Shown: positions 45,072-56,431, counted from the stretch's first letter. The stretch is 64,000 nt of DNA from Parelaphostrongylus tenuis (GCA_019055375.1 JAHQIW010003912.1:1-64000), one strand, 5' to 3'. Notes: generated from the letters alone by a model not told the origin. Made by a program: numbers and translations.

Positions 45072-48000
45072 TCGTCTTATATTTCTAAACAGAATTGCGG
45101 AAAGAGCCACAGCAGCCAATCTTCAAAAGTAGTGGTAGCAAAGGTCTAGAAGAAACTAAAGTTCATATGATCCTTATTACTACACTTCGTATTTCGGCAC
45201 AGAAGTGTGAATGAACAGGCGAGAATCAATAATTTTTACATCCTAGATGGCAGACTGAAGAGGGCCGCAGTTTGAAGCACTGAAAACTGCAAAATAGATG
45301 GTAATTGATCTTGGCATTTAGATTCATTCCAGAAGCAAAAAGCGCAAGCGACGAAAGAGTTCGGCTTTAAACGATCCTGAGGGATGTGCCTCACCAAACA
45401 TTCAACTTTATCAAGGATTATTATAGGTGGATGTATCCATATTTGGCTAGCACAATGAAATCTGATAGTCCGACACACTTCAAGAACAATGCTGTCATCG
45501 TCTCAGCACAGTATGCTACCAATTTGGAAAAATCAAAGAAAATAGAAGGCTTTGTGGGTCTTGAGCACGTGACTGAGTCATCGATCGATCCAGTATGTAT
45601 TGCAGGACACGTCTAACCTCAAAGCTACACAAATACATTCTGAAAGTCATATGACCCCTTAAGCTCTCTACAAGCCACATACCTAGAGGCTAATTACATA
45701 AGAAAAAATATTATCTCAAAATAACTGCAAAAAAAAGACCTTTCAAAAACTAAGGTAAGGGCACGCCAACCAAAGGACTGAGAGGACGATAGGCCGTACG
45801 GTGAAGAGAAATAAAAGAGAGTGCTGTCATGATCAGTTCGCCCACTTGGCGAAGTGCCAACTGGAAAATAAGCTCATCGCTTAATCAATCAACATTGCGC
45901 TATCAGATGATTACTACTAGCTAAAAAACGAGCTCTGCCCGGTGGGGTTTAGAGCTCAAATCATAGAACCAGTAGAGATCACAAGATCAAAAGAGCTTTT
46001 TGAAAATCAAGCACATTTCTGAGTTGTTGAAGCCTGTGTTGTAGTTTGAGTACTAGCACTCTTAAGAAGGAGTTTTGTCTAGCGAAATATAAGTGAGATA
46101 AGAGAAAAAATACATGACTTGAAAAACATTATTTTATTTTGAATGGTGCAGCATTGCACAAGGGTGCTTTGAAAAACCAGCGACATGGGATGTAGCCTAA
46201 CTTCTTAGTTTTCGAAGGTTTCTAACATTTTAATAAAAAAACTCTTCTTCTGCGAATGAGATAGGTTCTTCATTTGTTCCCTCCTAATCAGAAAGAACCC
46301 ACTGTGTACACTATACACCTATAGGTTCCTGGAGGATCTGTTGCGACTGCCTATACATTATCTCGATCGATGACTGCGACACAATAAAACTAGATTTATT
46401 GTTTTTCCTAAACTGTTCTTATTCGATTGTTGAATGCATATGACTAATGCTCCTTGTTTTAGTCCGTAGATAAATGTTCTTATACTTTAATTTATTTGGC
46501 TTCACCTATTAGCTTCTTGAACTGTTGTTGATAGCTAAGTAGGTGCTTTAACAGGAGGAGCGGTTTCCGTGCCAAGAAGGCACTCATGGTTTTTCCGTGC
46601 AGCTGTCTCCATCCGTTCGTCGATGAGTACCACAAGTATATTTAAAGCCAAAGGTCGTCGATTGGATTCTCGCTGACTGCGTCTACTACATTCCTGTATG
46701 CACTGATTTTGGCATTCATCTAGTATGTCTTGATTACGTTCTTAATACCATCTCTTCATATGACACGCATTGTTGTAGTGCAGTCTACTTCTGTACAACT
46801 TGTTTTAGAAGCAAGAACTTCAATATTTACCTGTTGTGGGAACTTATAATGACCAAGAGTTTGCCAACATCATGGAGCAAAATGCAAATACGAAGTCTCG
46901 CACATGCTATTTCATTCGCGATCATTGAGTTATTCCTCGTAAAGCGTATAAACAGAGTGAAGGATTAACATGATAGGCTGAAAAAGTACCTTTTTTGAAC
47001 GTCTCTTGTCATATTTTATTGCACAAATATTTTTCCTCCTTGCATTCAATTCGGTCCCATGCACACAAGGTCCCAAGGGTCTTCAGATATTTCGAGAGTT
47101 GCCTTCTCAGATAGGGAATAACCTTCCCGTGAATGTCGAAAAATGGTAGTCAAGACGATTCTCCTTGCAATCATAAAAGCAGCCGAGCTCAATGTGTCGG
47201 AAAGAGGTCGAGATAGGATTATGCTTTCTGATAGCTTGCATTAATCACTGGAACATCACCAACAATAGGTCTGTGGTATCTCAGTCCGATGAAATTTTTT
47301 TGCGCCATATTATCAATTATTGATCCAATAAAATTTGTTCGTTTTGAAATTTCGCGTCACTTGTGACTACGACTTCCTATGCTGTATTTTACAATACTTG
47401 TGCTATTTCTTTTAGGAGCTAATGAAATAAGATAAGAATAATTTGTAAGTAATTACACATTTTCTTAAACAGCATCGTGGACGCTCATTAGTTGCAGTTA
47501 CAGCGATGTGTGACTGTAGAGAATAGCAGTCGAACGCACATAAGGTCTTGATAGTGATAATTTGGAAGAAGTGATGATAGTATGAATTGCTTATCAACAA
47601 GTCACCTTAATCAAGTAACACGTTCTATTTACCTTTTGAACTCTACGAGAAGGCAGGAGAGTATCTCAGCGATAAGTGAAGCAAATGCACTCTCGTAGTA
47701 ACACCATAAGTACCTACCATCAAAGTTTAGCTTAATAACGCCTTAGCAAAGATTTTTAAATATTTTGCAGATTTAATGGGGATCATCCTGTAACAATGCC
47801 GATACTGAGAATGTGATTGGGCATAAATGATATCTCGCTGTAATTCGGTTAGACAGTGGCAAATTTCTAAAACCATCTCATTCTGTGATATAGAAGTTTC
47901 CATAGGAGTGTTAGTAATCACTCAAAAGGATTAGACTCCGTCTAGAGCTCCACGTCGTCGATTTATCAAAACAGCCTTCTATCACGTGTATCACCTGTCT

Positions 48001-49218
48001 GTCGCCCCGTTGATCGTCGAGTGACTTCAGTGGATGCCAGAAACAATTCCATTTTTCCCTATCGCGTGCAAGAGTAGCCCAGTGGGTCCTCGTTGCTCTA
48101 GAGGTTGACTGAGCATCATATTTTTCTTCCATAGCTTTTGTGAAGAAATTGGACCAACGGGTCGTTAGTCTTCCTGTAGAGGGCTTGTTGTCGTTGAAGC
48201 TCATCACGTGTGCGGCCCACCCTAGTAAGTGGGGCATTCGGAAATTTTCGTTTTGTTAGGCGTGAATGGAGCTTTTGAAACCCAGCCGCTCCTCATAAAC
48301 ATCGTTTTCGTTGAATTTAGCTGAAGACCAATCTTTCCACAGGCATTGTTGGAATCGGTGAACATTCGTTGCGCTTGGCTGATGCTTGGTGTTATGAGGA
48401 CGATATCGTCAGCAAAGCCAAGATGGTTCAATTGTCGACCGTCAGTTTTCACTCCCACATCGCCTTATTGTAATGTTCGAAGACGTTTTGAAGGTTGGCA
48501 GTGAATAATTTTGACGAAATTGTATCGCCATGTCAAACCCTTTTTCTTACGTCGATAGTATATTCTTGTAAAAAAAAAGATGTTTTGGCCTTGAAGCCTT
48601 TATACAGCTCACGAAGGACCATTATGTACCGAGTATAGACGCCCTGGTTATCCAGAGCCTCTACAACCGCTTCTGTTTCCACTAAATCAAAGGCTTTTTC
48701 CAGATCGATGAATATGAGACAAATTGTTTGTACTCTCATAAAATTTCAGTGAGTCTTGTGATCGAGTGGATGTGGCCTATGGTAATGAATCCTTTTGGGA
48801 ACCCTGCTTGATGGCATGGTTGTCCTTCGTCCAGTGTTCAGTATTCCTGTTCAGGATGACTCGAGTGAAACGTTTGTAGACAACGGACTGCAGGTAGATT
48901 GGGAGATAGTTGGCTATGTCGTAAAGGTCTACCTTTTTGAACAGCAATACGATCTTGGTAGTTTTCCATTGAATGAGAACCCTGCATTTGGACAGGTGGC
49001 GAGCGAAGAGCCAAACCAGGGTGTTGATAAGAACAGGCGTTAGGTTATTCAGGTGTGCTAGTCTAATCCTGTCTGATCGAGTATTGTTCTGTTCTTCACC
49101 GACTATACAGCATGTCGGATTTCGGCAGGGAGGACTGGTGGAACGGCATACTGATCGTCTTAATTCATATGATGGTAAGAGGACATGGCTAGCGAAGAGA
49201 TCGGTAGTATTGGTAGCC
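45072..49218. repeat. Asymmetric centre of the inner palindrome (blocks D and C')
   Basis: This 4.1-kb spacer is not random. Bases 45072-45861 are a direct copy of 13845-14637 (block D). Bases 45862-49218 are an inverted copy of about 13110-9690 (block C). The D/C' joint falls near 45860, after GAAGTGCCAAC. An RTE reverse-transcriptase region on the minus strand occupies 47930-49218 and continues into the right arm. The rest (46300-47900) is non-coding by inspection, apart from an exon-like stretch near 47500. Confidence 0.8.
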
Positions 49219-50330
49219 GATTTTCTCCATTGTCCTCTGGAAGCTGTAAGTGAGCCGTCATGGCATCGGAGTGCAGTCATCTTGGTCTTATAATTGGCGA
49301 AGCTTCGCTGGGCTTTGCGAGTGCTCTTCCCAGCTGCAGTTTTTGTCATAACTGCTGCTCGCCTCCCTTTGGAGTCTTCTTTTATTGCCTCTCTACAGAG
49401 TTTCGCAAGTCTGGAGGTGAGGTTTTGGTTGCCCGTAGCTCATTCGATTTCACGCTGACGTATCAGCTCGGGTGTTTGCGGAGACAGGCGTCTCTTCGTG
49501 ACTCTGGGTCCTTCGGCTTTTCCAGCGCTAACGTGAAGATATTCAATAGGCCTATCGTATTCTTCGTCGATATTGTCGACAACGGCATCTTCCCAGAAGC
49601 CGACTAATGATTTGAATACACCCCAGTCTTTAGTAGTTCTGGGACTTCGTTGTTTGAATCAAGAGGTTTTCTCTCCTTTTCGTGTGAAAACGGAACGTTG
49701 CACGAAAGAGGCTATGGTCTGATTCCGTGCAGAACTTAGGAACAACAACGACATCGGTCAGGCAAAACCTTTGATTTACTAAGATGTGGTCTATTTCGCT
49801 ATTGTACTCTCCATTGGGAGATTTTCACGTCCATCGCTGAGAGTGAGGCTTTTGGAATTCTCAGTTATCATGTGTGGTTTAGGCCGTCATGGTAAATTCA
49901 GGTAACTCCTCACCATATTCATTGATTTCTAGTGCGTCGGTCCCAATGTGACGATCTTCAGACGTTCTTCTAGGTTCATAGGTCCAATTTTCGCACCAAA
50001 ATCTCCGACAATGACCTTGAAGAATGTATGATCTTCTCTGAAGAATTTTTCAAGGCCCATATAGAACTTTTTAACTTCGTCTTCGTAATAGCTTGATGTG
50101 GCGCGTAAGCAACGAAGATAGTCAAAGCCGGATTAGAATCACATTGTTTCAACCGTAATCGTCCGAAACGGGTTGTTGGCTGTTCAAACGGATCGTTGTT
50201 CACGATCAAATTCGAATTGACGAGGACGCCAACCGCGCCGTCACCTCTGCTATCGCATGCTCCAAGGAGCAGCTTTTCTCCGGTGTCACGTGCCCTCGCG
50301 ACTAACCCGGCGAGATCCCTCAAAGAGGGC
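47930..50330 (-). mobile_element. RTE-like retroelement, degraded copy across right arm and spacer
   Basis: The minus strand reads endonuclease (GEKLLLGACDSRGDGAVGVL near 50280, then FVAYAP), linker, RT block from 49349 (NNLTPVLINTLVWLF), box A FIDLEKAFDLVETEAV at about 48700, FADDIVLITPSISQA near 48410 with the catalytic DD kept, and VMSFNDN at about 48210. The first 500 bases of the ORF are deleted after GCACGTG at about 50290, and the same deletion as in the left copy joins SECPTY to the VMSF block at 48230. Frameshifts separate the parts. Not functional. Confidence 0.85.
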
Positions 50331-51019
50331 GATCCGTAGACCCTTCTATAGTGCTGTAATATTGAAATAAAATTGTGTTTCACATGAAGACATGCTTTGT
50401 TTTCCTTATCCCGCTTATATGTCGATGGGCAAAACTTCTTTTTTAGAGTGCTAGTGCTCATTATAGCACGAACACCCGAAAAACTCAAGAATTGTTTGTT
50501 CTCTGAAGAAGCTCTTTTGATCTTTGATCGACTTCAGTTTTTAGATTCATGCTTTAGATCTCGTCAGGCGGATCTCTTTTTCCAAACTGTTACTAGTCAT
50601 CCAATAGCGTAACGTTTCTTAATTCTACCGATGTGTATATTTTATGGAAATACGGTATATTAGGAAGAATAAGATCGAGTTTTACTTTTGGTGAGGTTTT
50701 CCATAGCATAGGCTATCCCTCATCCTTTCATAAAGTTCTTCATTACAGTCTTTTCATAAAAAAGCGTGTGAACATGCTAGAAAGCACTTTCGTGTATGAT
50801 GAGAGTAAAATCTAGGGTTTGCGATTTCTTCTGTCAAAGTAATGAAGGTAGGCCGACTAAGATTCGAAGAATCCGATCTTTCAAAGCTGTAGAGACAGCG
50901 AAGCCGCTGAAACAACTTATCGAGCAAGTCGTATTGCGACGAGCACGTGCTGGGCTAACAAAAAAAAAACGAGAAGTCCGATGTTTAGATACTCGGTTTT
51001 AATTTTGTACTCCTGGATA

Positions 51020-51205
51020 TCAGCAACCTTTACATCAAACCGCGGTATCTGTCGATGTAGCAAGTTAGCACTCTTATCCTCCCGAAGAAATCTGGTATCA
51101 GTTCAACAATCCCGACGGGATAGTAGGTTTGGCAAGTTTAGAACGTGGGATTGAAACATCGACCACGTGTACAGCAGGACACCTCTAGCCACTAAGCACA
51201 CTCGT
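51020..51205 (-). mobile_element. tRNA-derived SINE in block B' (inner right arm)
   Basis: Mirror of 43090-43280, identical where compared. Confidence 0.65.
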
Positions 51206-51730
51206 CATAATACTACCGTGCCATATGAAATGATACTACAATTACCTTAATTACCTCTCGCTCGTCAAACATTAAAATGTACTTTGACTTGACTTTCATG
51301 CAAATCCGCAGCTTCATATTTGGAGTTGAAAGTTGTAATTTATAGATCAAATCCGCTAGATTGAGATGTTTCCGTGCGTTGGGTAAGCAAGTGGAGTGAT
51401 AAAATTCCAACAGATTCACTCGAAACGGCCAAACAAAAGGATTTAACGCGGGTTTAGCTCCCAGTCGAGGTTCCAAAACTTGCACCTTACTCAGCTGAAT
51501 TTATAGTATGACAACTCTACAGTACCAAAAAGCGGCTAGTCAATTTAGTGCTTCTAAATTGTCTTTAGTAATTTTTGAAGACGACTCTCCAGAAAAATAA
51601 AGAAATGGTAAATTATTGAAAAAGACTTGACCTGAACCAACCAAAGCTCAACGCCTATATTTCGTAGGCTGCTGATGTGTTGCGATAGGACAACAGAAAC
51701 CCTTGTGTACAAAAATAAAGTGCTGCAAAA

Positions 51731-51817
51731 TGGTGTGAAGTCTATAAATGTAGCTATTTGTCCTATGTGCTGAAAATTTCTTGCGCATTCGATCGAATCT
51801 TTTGCTTACCATTTTCC
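51731..51817. repeat. 87-bp direct repeat, inner copy
   Basis: Runs from TGGTGTGAAG to CCATTTTCC. It is identical over all 87 bases to 55533-55619 and recurs inverted at 42480-42566. A diverged version spans the A/B junction of the left copy at about 6650-6738, so it is the original target sequence rather than part of module V. Confidence 0.95.
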
Positions 51818-52380
51818 GGACATTCCGGACGGACACCGGACGTCCGACGAGAGTCGTGTTCGATCACGCGTGTTGAGCACATTTGCTCACATATGATTGC
51901 CGCTTTCGCGGCCTTCTGTTTTTCGCTTCGATTTCAGCCGTCTATCGAAGTGTGCCCTCTGCGGACGGACACCGGACGTCCGAAGAACGGGATCGGCCTT
52001 GCATCATTGCCGTAACCAGCATCAGAACCATTTGGCTATGCATACCCCTCATCCCTTTTTCTATTTTCCATCGACATCGATCCCCGTGTTGAGCGCATTC
52101 GCTCACATATGATTGCCGCTTTCGCGGCCTTCTGTTTTTCGCTTCGATTTCAATCGTCTATTCCAGTGTGCCCTCGGGGGACGAACACCGGACGTCCGAG
52201 GAGAGTCGGTTCGACCCTTGCGTTGAGCGCATTTGCTCACATATGATTGCCGCTTTCGCCGCCTTCGGTTTTGGTTTCGATTTCAATCGTCTATTCCCGT
52301 GTGCCCTCGGCGTAGAGTCACCGGACTTCCAACGGAGTCGGGTTCGATCCGGTAGTTTTTGCCTGGATTTGTATTTTTCC
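51818..52380. repeat. Hairpin satellite array in V
   Basis: Mirror of 41900-42479, with hairpins at 51899-51912 and 52115-52128 and a degenerate one at about 52249. It forms the inner end of module V, directly abutting the 87-bp repeat. Confidence 0.8.
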
Positions 52381-52499
52381 ATAAAATTTATATACGAGGA
52401 CTTTTCTGCTGCACTTACGAGGTTATTTGACTGAGTAAATTAACTGCTATTTCGGACTTTCCTAGCGCAGAAAAGGAGGAAACGTCGAAATGCTAATCC

Positions 52500-53098
52500 A
52501 CGGATTTCCCTCTTTGAGGGATCAATCCCGGTTAGTCGCGAAAGCATGTGGCGCGTCGCCAGGTGATGAATAGGGAAATAAACGTAAACCGAAAGCGACC
52601 ATGTGCTTCCCAGAGACGCCGGTGGATTCAGGGGATGAGCTCCCTATTTATCAAGCTGCTGGGAAGCATGAGAGCTGGTTAGGAGTTCCCCAACAAATAT
52701 GCTCCTCCCGCTTCTCCGATAGAGACTGGCAAGCTACTCGTGAGTACCCAGCCTTACGTTTAGAGCCTGGCAAGCTATACCTTGGGTATTAAAGTGCCGA
52801 AAATAGTAAACAATTATGGGCCTCATTCCCCTGACTTGAAAAAGAGCCCCTGGTACTGCAGCGTCAGGTAGGACGAGTACGAAGAGGCTGCTAAAATCTC
52901 AGGGCTATACTATGCTGCAAAGATCGAAACGGACTAAATTGACGATCTGTACCTACAATGCAAGAACCCTTGCTCACGAATCAGCTGTAGAAGATCTATT
53001 GATTTAAGCAAAGAGAACAAGGTATGATATCATTGACCTGGTTGAGACGAGAAGGCGCCATCCTTTTCACGCTGTTTATGACAACGGAGAAGAAGCTT
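52500..53098 (+). mobile_element. RTE-like 5' fragment in module V
   Basis: Corresponds to 8160-8710 of the left copy: leader with ATTTATCAAGCTGCTGGGAA and GCTACTCGTGAGTAC, then ACGATCTGTACCTACAATGC, encoding the TICTYNARTLAHES start of the ORF. It ends at GAAGAAGCTTTAATGC, where repeat monomers begin. Its 3' partner lies 1.4 kb on, so V carries a gutted RTE. Confidence 0.75.
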
Positions 53099-53209
53099 TA
53101 ATGCTTCAAAGCGGTTGAAAAGTTTCTTCATGATACAAACATGGTGTTAGGATCACCTAGATCTAAGAGAGATATCTTATGATACTTGAGATTCCAAAAA
53201 AAAAAGTTT

Positions 53210-53970
53210 TGTCTAGCGAAAAAGTACGCTGAGTGTCAAACTTAATTATACCATTACAACAACACAGTAAGAAGGTCTTCTCAGCAGCCAAGCATGCTAT
53301 TGAAATTTCCGAGATTTTAAGCTATCGAATGAGTACTAAAAGTTTGAGGATAAAGCAAAGTAGTAGTAGTAGTAGAAAGAATGCCGTACGTTCCTCTTGA
53401 AGTATAACGACGAAGATTCAGTTTGTGACTGAAAATAAAATGTACCATCTGAATTTGTTTTATAACAAAATAATGGGAAAATGGCACTTTTCCGTTACTG
53501 GTGATTATTTCAAAACCTACGGAAAGAACGCGTTTTCTGCTTTTTTCTGCGCTTGTAATCAATCAAAAGCTTAAATCTCAATAGTTTGATGTTGGTCATC
53601 ATTTCTGGAATAGCTTCCACAGTACAATCTAAGAGCAAAAATGAAGTTGAATTTCACACCCAACGCGTTTTTCGCTGGGCAGAGCTTTTCCTAAAAACTT
53701 TTGATATTATTCGAAAGCTTAGATGTCCGTGATTCTAGTACTGTTCTTGGTAGCTGAAGAAGATTACTTATTGCGGTTGTAGCAGTCGAAAAAGGATTAT
53801 CTTTCACCTTTGGCGCGCCTTATCGCGCATCTCTGAATCGCCTGCACGCAACGATCTTAAAGCCGCCTCAAAAAACGCGCTTTTTATCTGAGAAGTTGTT
53901 CTGAACTTCATAATTTTTTTTTGTTTTTCCGCACAAAATTGTAGAAGAAACTCTACTTTATCGCTATATG
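53210..53970. repeat. Cluster of dispersed repeat monomers in V
   Basis: Mirror of 40330-41090. It separates the two RTE pieces of module V. Confidence 0.65.
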
Positions 53971-54255
53971 TGCTTGGGATTTTATTTTTATTTTATATTC
54001 TTAGGTAAACTTACTACTAAGCCTATGCCTAACCAGCCTAGGCCCAGGAATGGGAAACGTTATCATCTCATTGCTCTTCCAGCGTTTCATCTAGGCTATT
54101 AGAAAACCAAACTTAGCTTCAATCCTAGCTTCAGAATCATCAAAATCTATGCTATCAAATAAATAGTAGAAGTCAATTACACTGAATTTTCGAATTCTTT
54201 ACATTTACTTCTCAACGCAGTTATATAATTCATTGCTCCAATTACGTCTATTGAG

Positions 54256-54441
54256 TTGAGGAGTCAACATGATGGACGTCCTAGCTCCCAAGTTGAGCCG
54301 GAGGAAATTAGCGTTTGGGAATCGCTTAACCAGCTGACTTCCGTGGACCCAAGCGTGTCCAACGAGTTCACCTATTTATCGTTGCAGTATCCGCAGTTAT
54401 GTTTTAAAATGATTCGCATGCAGATTGCACCAACGTATTGA
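54256..54441 (+). other. Short open frame of unknown origin in module V
   Basis: 61 codons containing MRSQHDGRPSSQVEPEEIS, NQLTSVDPSVSNEF and TYLSLQYPQLCFKMIR. The left arm frame (39854-40063 minus) extends 8 codons further upstream with LRLFEL and differs by one residue. No family recognised. It may be a captured exon or chance. Confidence 0.25.
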
Positions 54442-54529
54442 CTACTTTTTCTCGACGTTATGAGTGCAAGTGTGGTGTCAATACGAAAACCAACAAAAAC
54501 CTGCAACGAAAGATAGCTGTAGTTGACGC

Positions 54530-55140
54530 ACATTCAGGGCAGAGGGGTGGAGTCGTTGGACACGCCCTTGGGTCGACGGAAGCAACCAGGTAAGAGCATC
54601 GCAGATGTAATGAAGACGACAAAGAGCATTCGACTCCGTGACCACCTTTTCCACTCGACGATTGTGTCTGTCGTAACGTATGCAGCGGAACCATTGCCGC
54701 TACGTCAGCAGGATGGAAGAACACGTGGCGTTATCGAACGAGCAGTTGAAAGGTCGATGCTAGGGGTATGCCGTATCTCGCAGATGAGAGAAAGGACCCG
54801 AAGTTCCGACCTACATCAATTATCGACGATCAAGGACGCCGTTCTACATGCCAGGATATCGAAAATAAGGTGGGCCGAACACGTGATGCGCTTCAACGAC
54901 AACCGATGGACGAGAGCCGTTACCGACTGGTTCCTCGGGACATCAAGCGCTCTACAGGAAGACCACCGACCCGTTGGTCCGATTCCTTCACGAAAAGACT
55001 AAAAGCAAGATATGATGCTCAGCGAATCTCTAGAGCGAGGCGGTCCCAGTAAGCTACTTTTGCACGCGATAGGGAAAAATGGAAGAGTTGCTGGTACCCG
55101 CTCGAGTCACTCGGCGATCAACGGGCCGACAGGTGATACA
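54530..55140 (+). mobile_element. RTE-like 3' fragment in module V
   Basis: Encodes the C-terminal part: SIADVMKTTKSIRLRDHLFH, ERAVERSMLGVCRISQ, KIRWAEHVMRFNDNRWTRAV, then a one-base frameshift into DIKRSTGRPPTRWSDSFTKR, and the 3' tail with CAACGGGCCGACAGGTGATA. It retains the segment that is deleted in the copies at 8150 and 47930. Confidence 0.8.
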
Positions 55141-55204
55141 GGTAATACTGCTTTTCAGCATTTTATGACATTATAGATATCTATCTGAGATTACTGAGTG
55201 GTAA

Positions 55205-55400
55205 GCAAAAATCCGACCTCAGGCGGGAGTTGAACCAGCGTGGTTGGTGGCTGATAGCTTTGATACAGCGATATTGAAGTTGTTAATAAGTGATGCCCTC
55301 GGTAATGTGGTGGTAGCACGGGTCTTCGGATATGGGTGGAACGAAGGTTAAACTCCCGTCCAAGGCCGAGAGCACTGCCTACTACTTAGTATTCTCTGAT
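55205..55400 (-). repeat. tRNA-like repeat at the outer end of V
   Basis: Mirror of 38895-39090 with the same B-box-like motif on the minus strand. Confidence 0.4.
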
Positions 55401-55532
55401 CGACAATGGAGGAAGAGAAAAAGGTTATCCCGGTGATCCACGTCCCCGGCGTCGCGAGTTGCTCCTACGACATTTTCCCTCGCCGCCAACAAACGCGCTC
55501 CAAAAGCGCTTGTTTGCGAAATTGGCATCGGG

Positions 55533-55619
55533 TGGTGTGAAGTCTATAAATGTAGCTATTTGTCCTATGTGCTGAAAATTTCTTGCGCATTCGATCGAAT
55601 CTTTTGCTTACCATTTTCC
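55533..55619. repeat. 87-bp direct repeat, outer copy
   Basis: Exact duplicate of 51731-51817. The flanks differ on both sides: V ends in CATCGGG on the left, and block A' starts with ATACAGCTC on the right. It is the outer half of the duplication that brackets module V. Confidence 0.95.
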
Positions 55620-55659
55620 ATACAGCTCATCTACTCATGATTTGAAGGTTCATAGCACA

Positions 55660-55725
55660 AATGCATATATATGTGCGCATATATATATGTATATATATAT
55701 ATATACGTATATATGCTCGTGCATT
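55660..55725. repeat. (TA)n microsatellite, right outer arm
   Basis: Partner of 6541-6600. Confidence 0.85.
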
Positions 55726-56077
55726 ATACTTAAGCCGCTCTTCGTAGGATTTGCAAAAGGTCACATATGATTGCGGTTATCAAATTTCATTGCACAAAAG
55801 AGTTATGCAATTTGTAGATGCCGTGCAGACTGTGACAGTTTACTCCGGAGCAAAAAAGATCTTCTGCAAACATTTTGTGATCAACTGATACTTTATGAAA
55901 TGTAAGTAAAGGACCTAGTCTAGCCTACAAGAGATGTCTTAGCAAAAATTTATTATCGTTGTTTGGTTGAACATAAGGTTCTCGAAGGTTTTTTTCCCTT
56001 TCATATTCTGACATCTTTGTGTCGTTTTTATTGATAATTCTGCATATAATACTTAATTAGCTAATTTCAGCTCCAAA

Positions 56078-56431
56078 ATGCCTACTGAACAGTATGATTT
56101 GCGTGCGGTGATCCACCATGATTATGGGAAAGATTTAACAATTCTTAAAGCCGTCGATGAGATCACTGCGGACGAAGGCGTTAGTTTGGCAACAAAATCG
56201 CTTGGTATTTCGCAGCGGATCATTGCCAACAACTTGCACCAATTCGACTTTATGCACAAAAAACCATGCCATAACCCGCAACCTTTATCCGATTGTGGCC
56301 TCTTACCATCAACGGAACTCTTTTTGAATGATCGTGGATTTGAATCATTTGATGGAGTTGAAGAAACGCGCAGTAGTTTTTTGAAACAAGGAAGCCTGAA
56401 TGATACTTCGAGCACATTTGGAGTCTTGTAG
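56078..56431 (+). pseudogene. Possible mariner-family transposase fragment, right outer arm
   Basis: A 117-codon frame starts MPTEQYDLRAVIHHDYGKDL, then has ILKAVDEITADEGVSLATKS and LGISQRIIANNLHQFDFMHK, KPCHNP. The second part resembles the second helix-turn-helix of mariner-type transposases (LGVSQ..I..HL...), but an internal piece and the DDE domain are missing, and the frame drifts after KPCHNP. The inverted counterpart at 5880-6170 has extra frameshifts. Identification is tentative. Confidence 0.4.

Larger units (their letters stand above)
49219..55532. repeat. Right arm (B'-V) of the young inner palindrome
   Basis: Reverse complement of the left arm with near identity. On its inner side the RTE copy continues without a break into the spacer (block C'), so this arm is the one with the more complete flank, and the left arm is the truncated copy. 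On its outer side identity ends at 55532, exactly where the 87-bp direct repeat and block A' begin. Confidence 0.93.
51818..55532. mobile_element. Module V, right copy (3.7-kb insertion with 87-bp target duplication)
   Basis: A 3715-bp segment sits between two perfect 87-bp direct repeats (51731-51817 and 55533-55619) at a position where the diverged left copy (around 6650-6745) is uninterrupted. It holds hairpin satellite units (51818-52380), an RTE 5' piece (52500-53098), repeat monomers (53210-53970), a short open frame (54256-54441), an RTE 3' piece (54530-55140) and a tRNA-like SINE. I see no terminal inverted repeats and no intact enzyme. It may be a composite mobile unit or a segment copied in by break repair. 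Confidence 0.6.

Noticed and set aside
48410..48470. Intact FADD box suggesting an active reverse transcriptase
   Set aside because: The surrounding ORF has frameshifts, a deleted start and an internal deletion, so no functional enzyme can be made.
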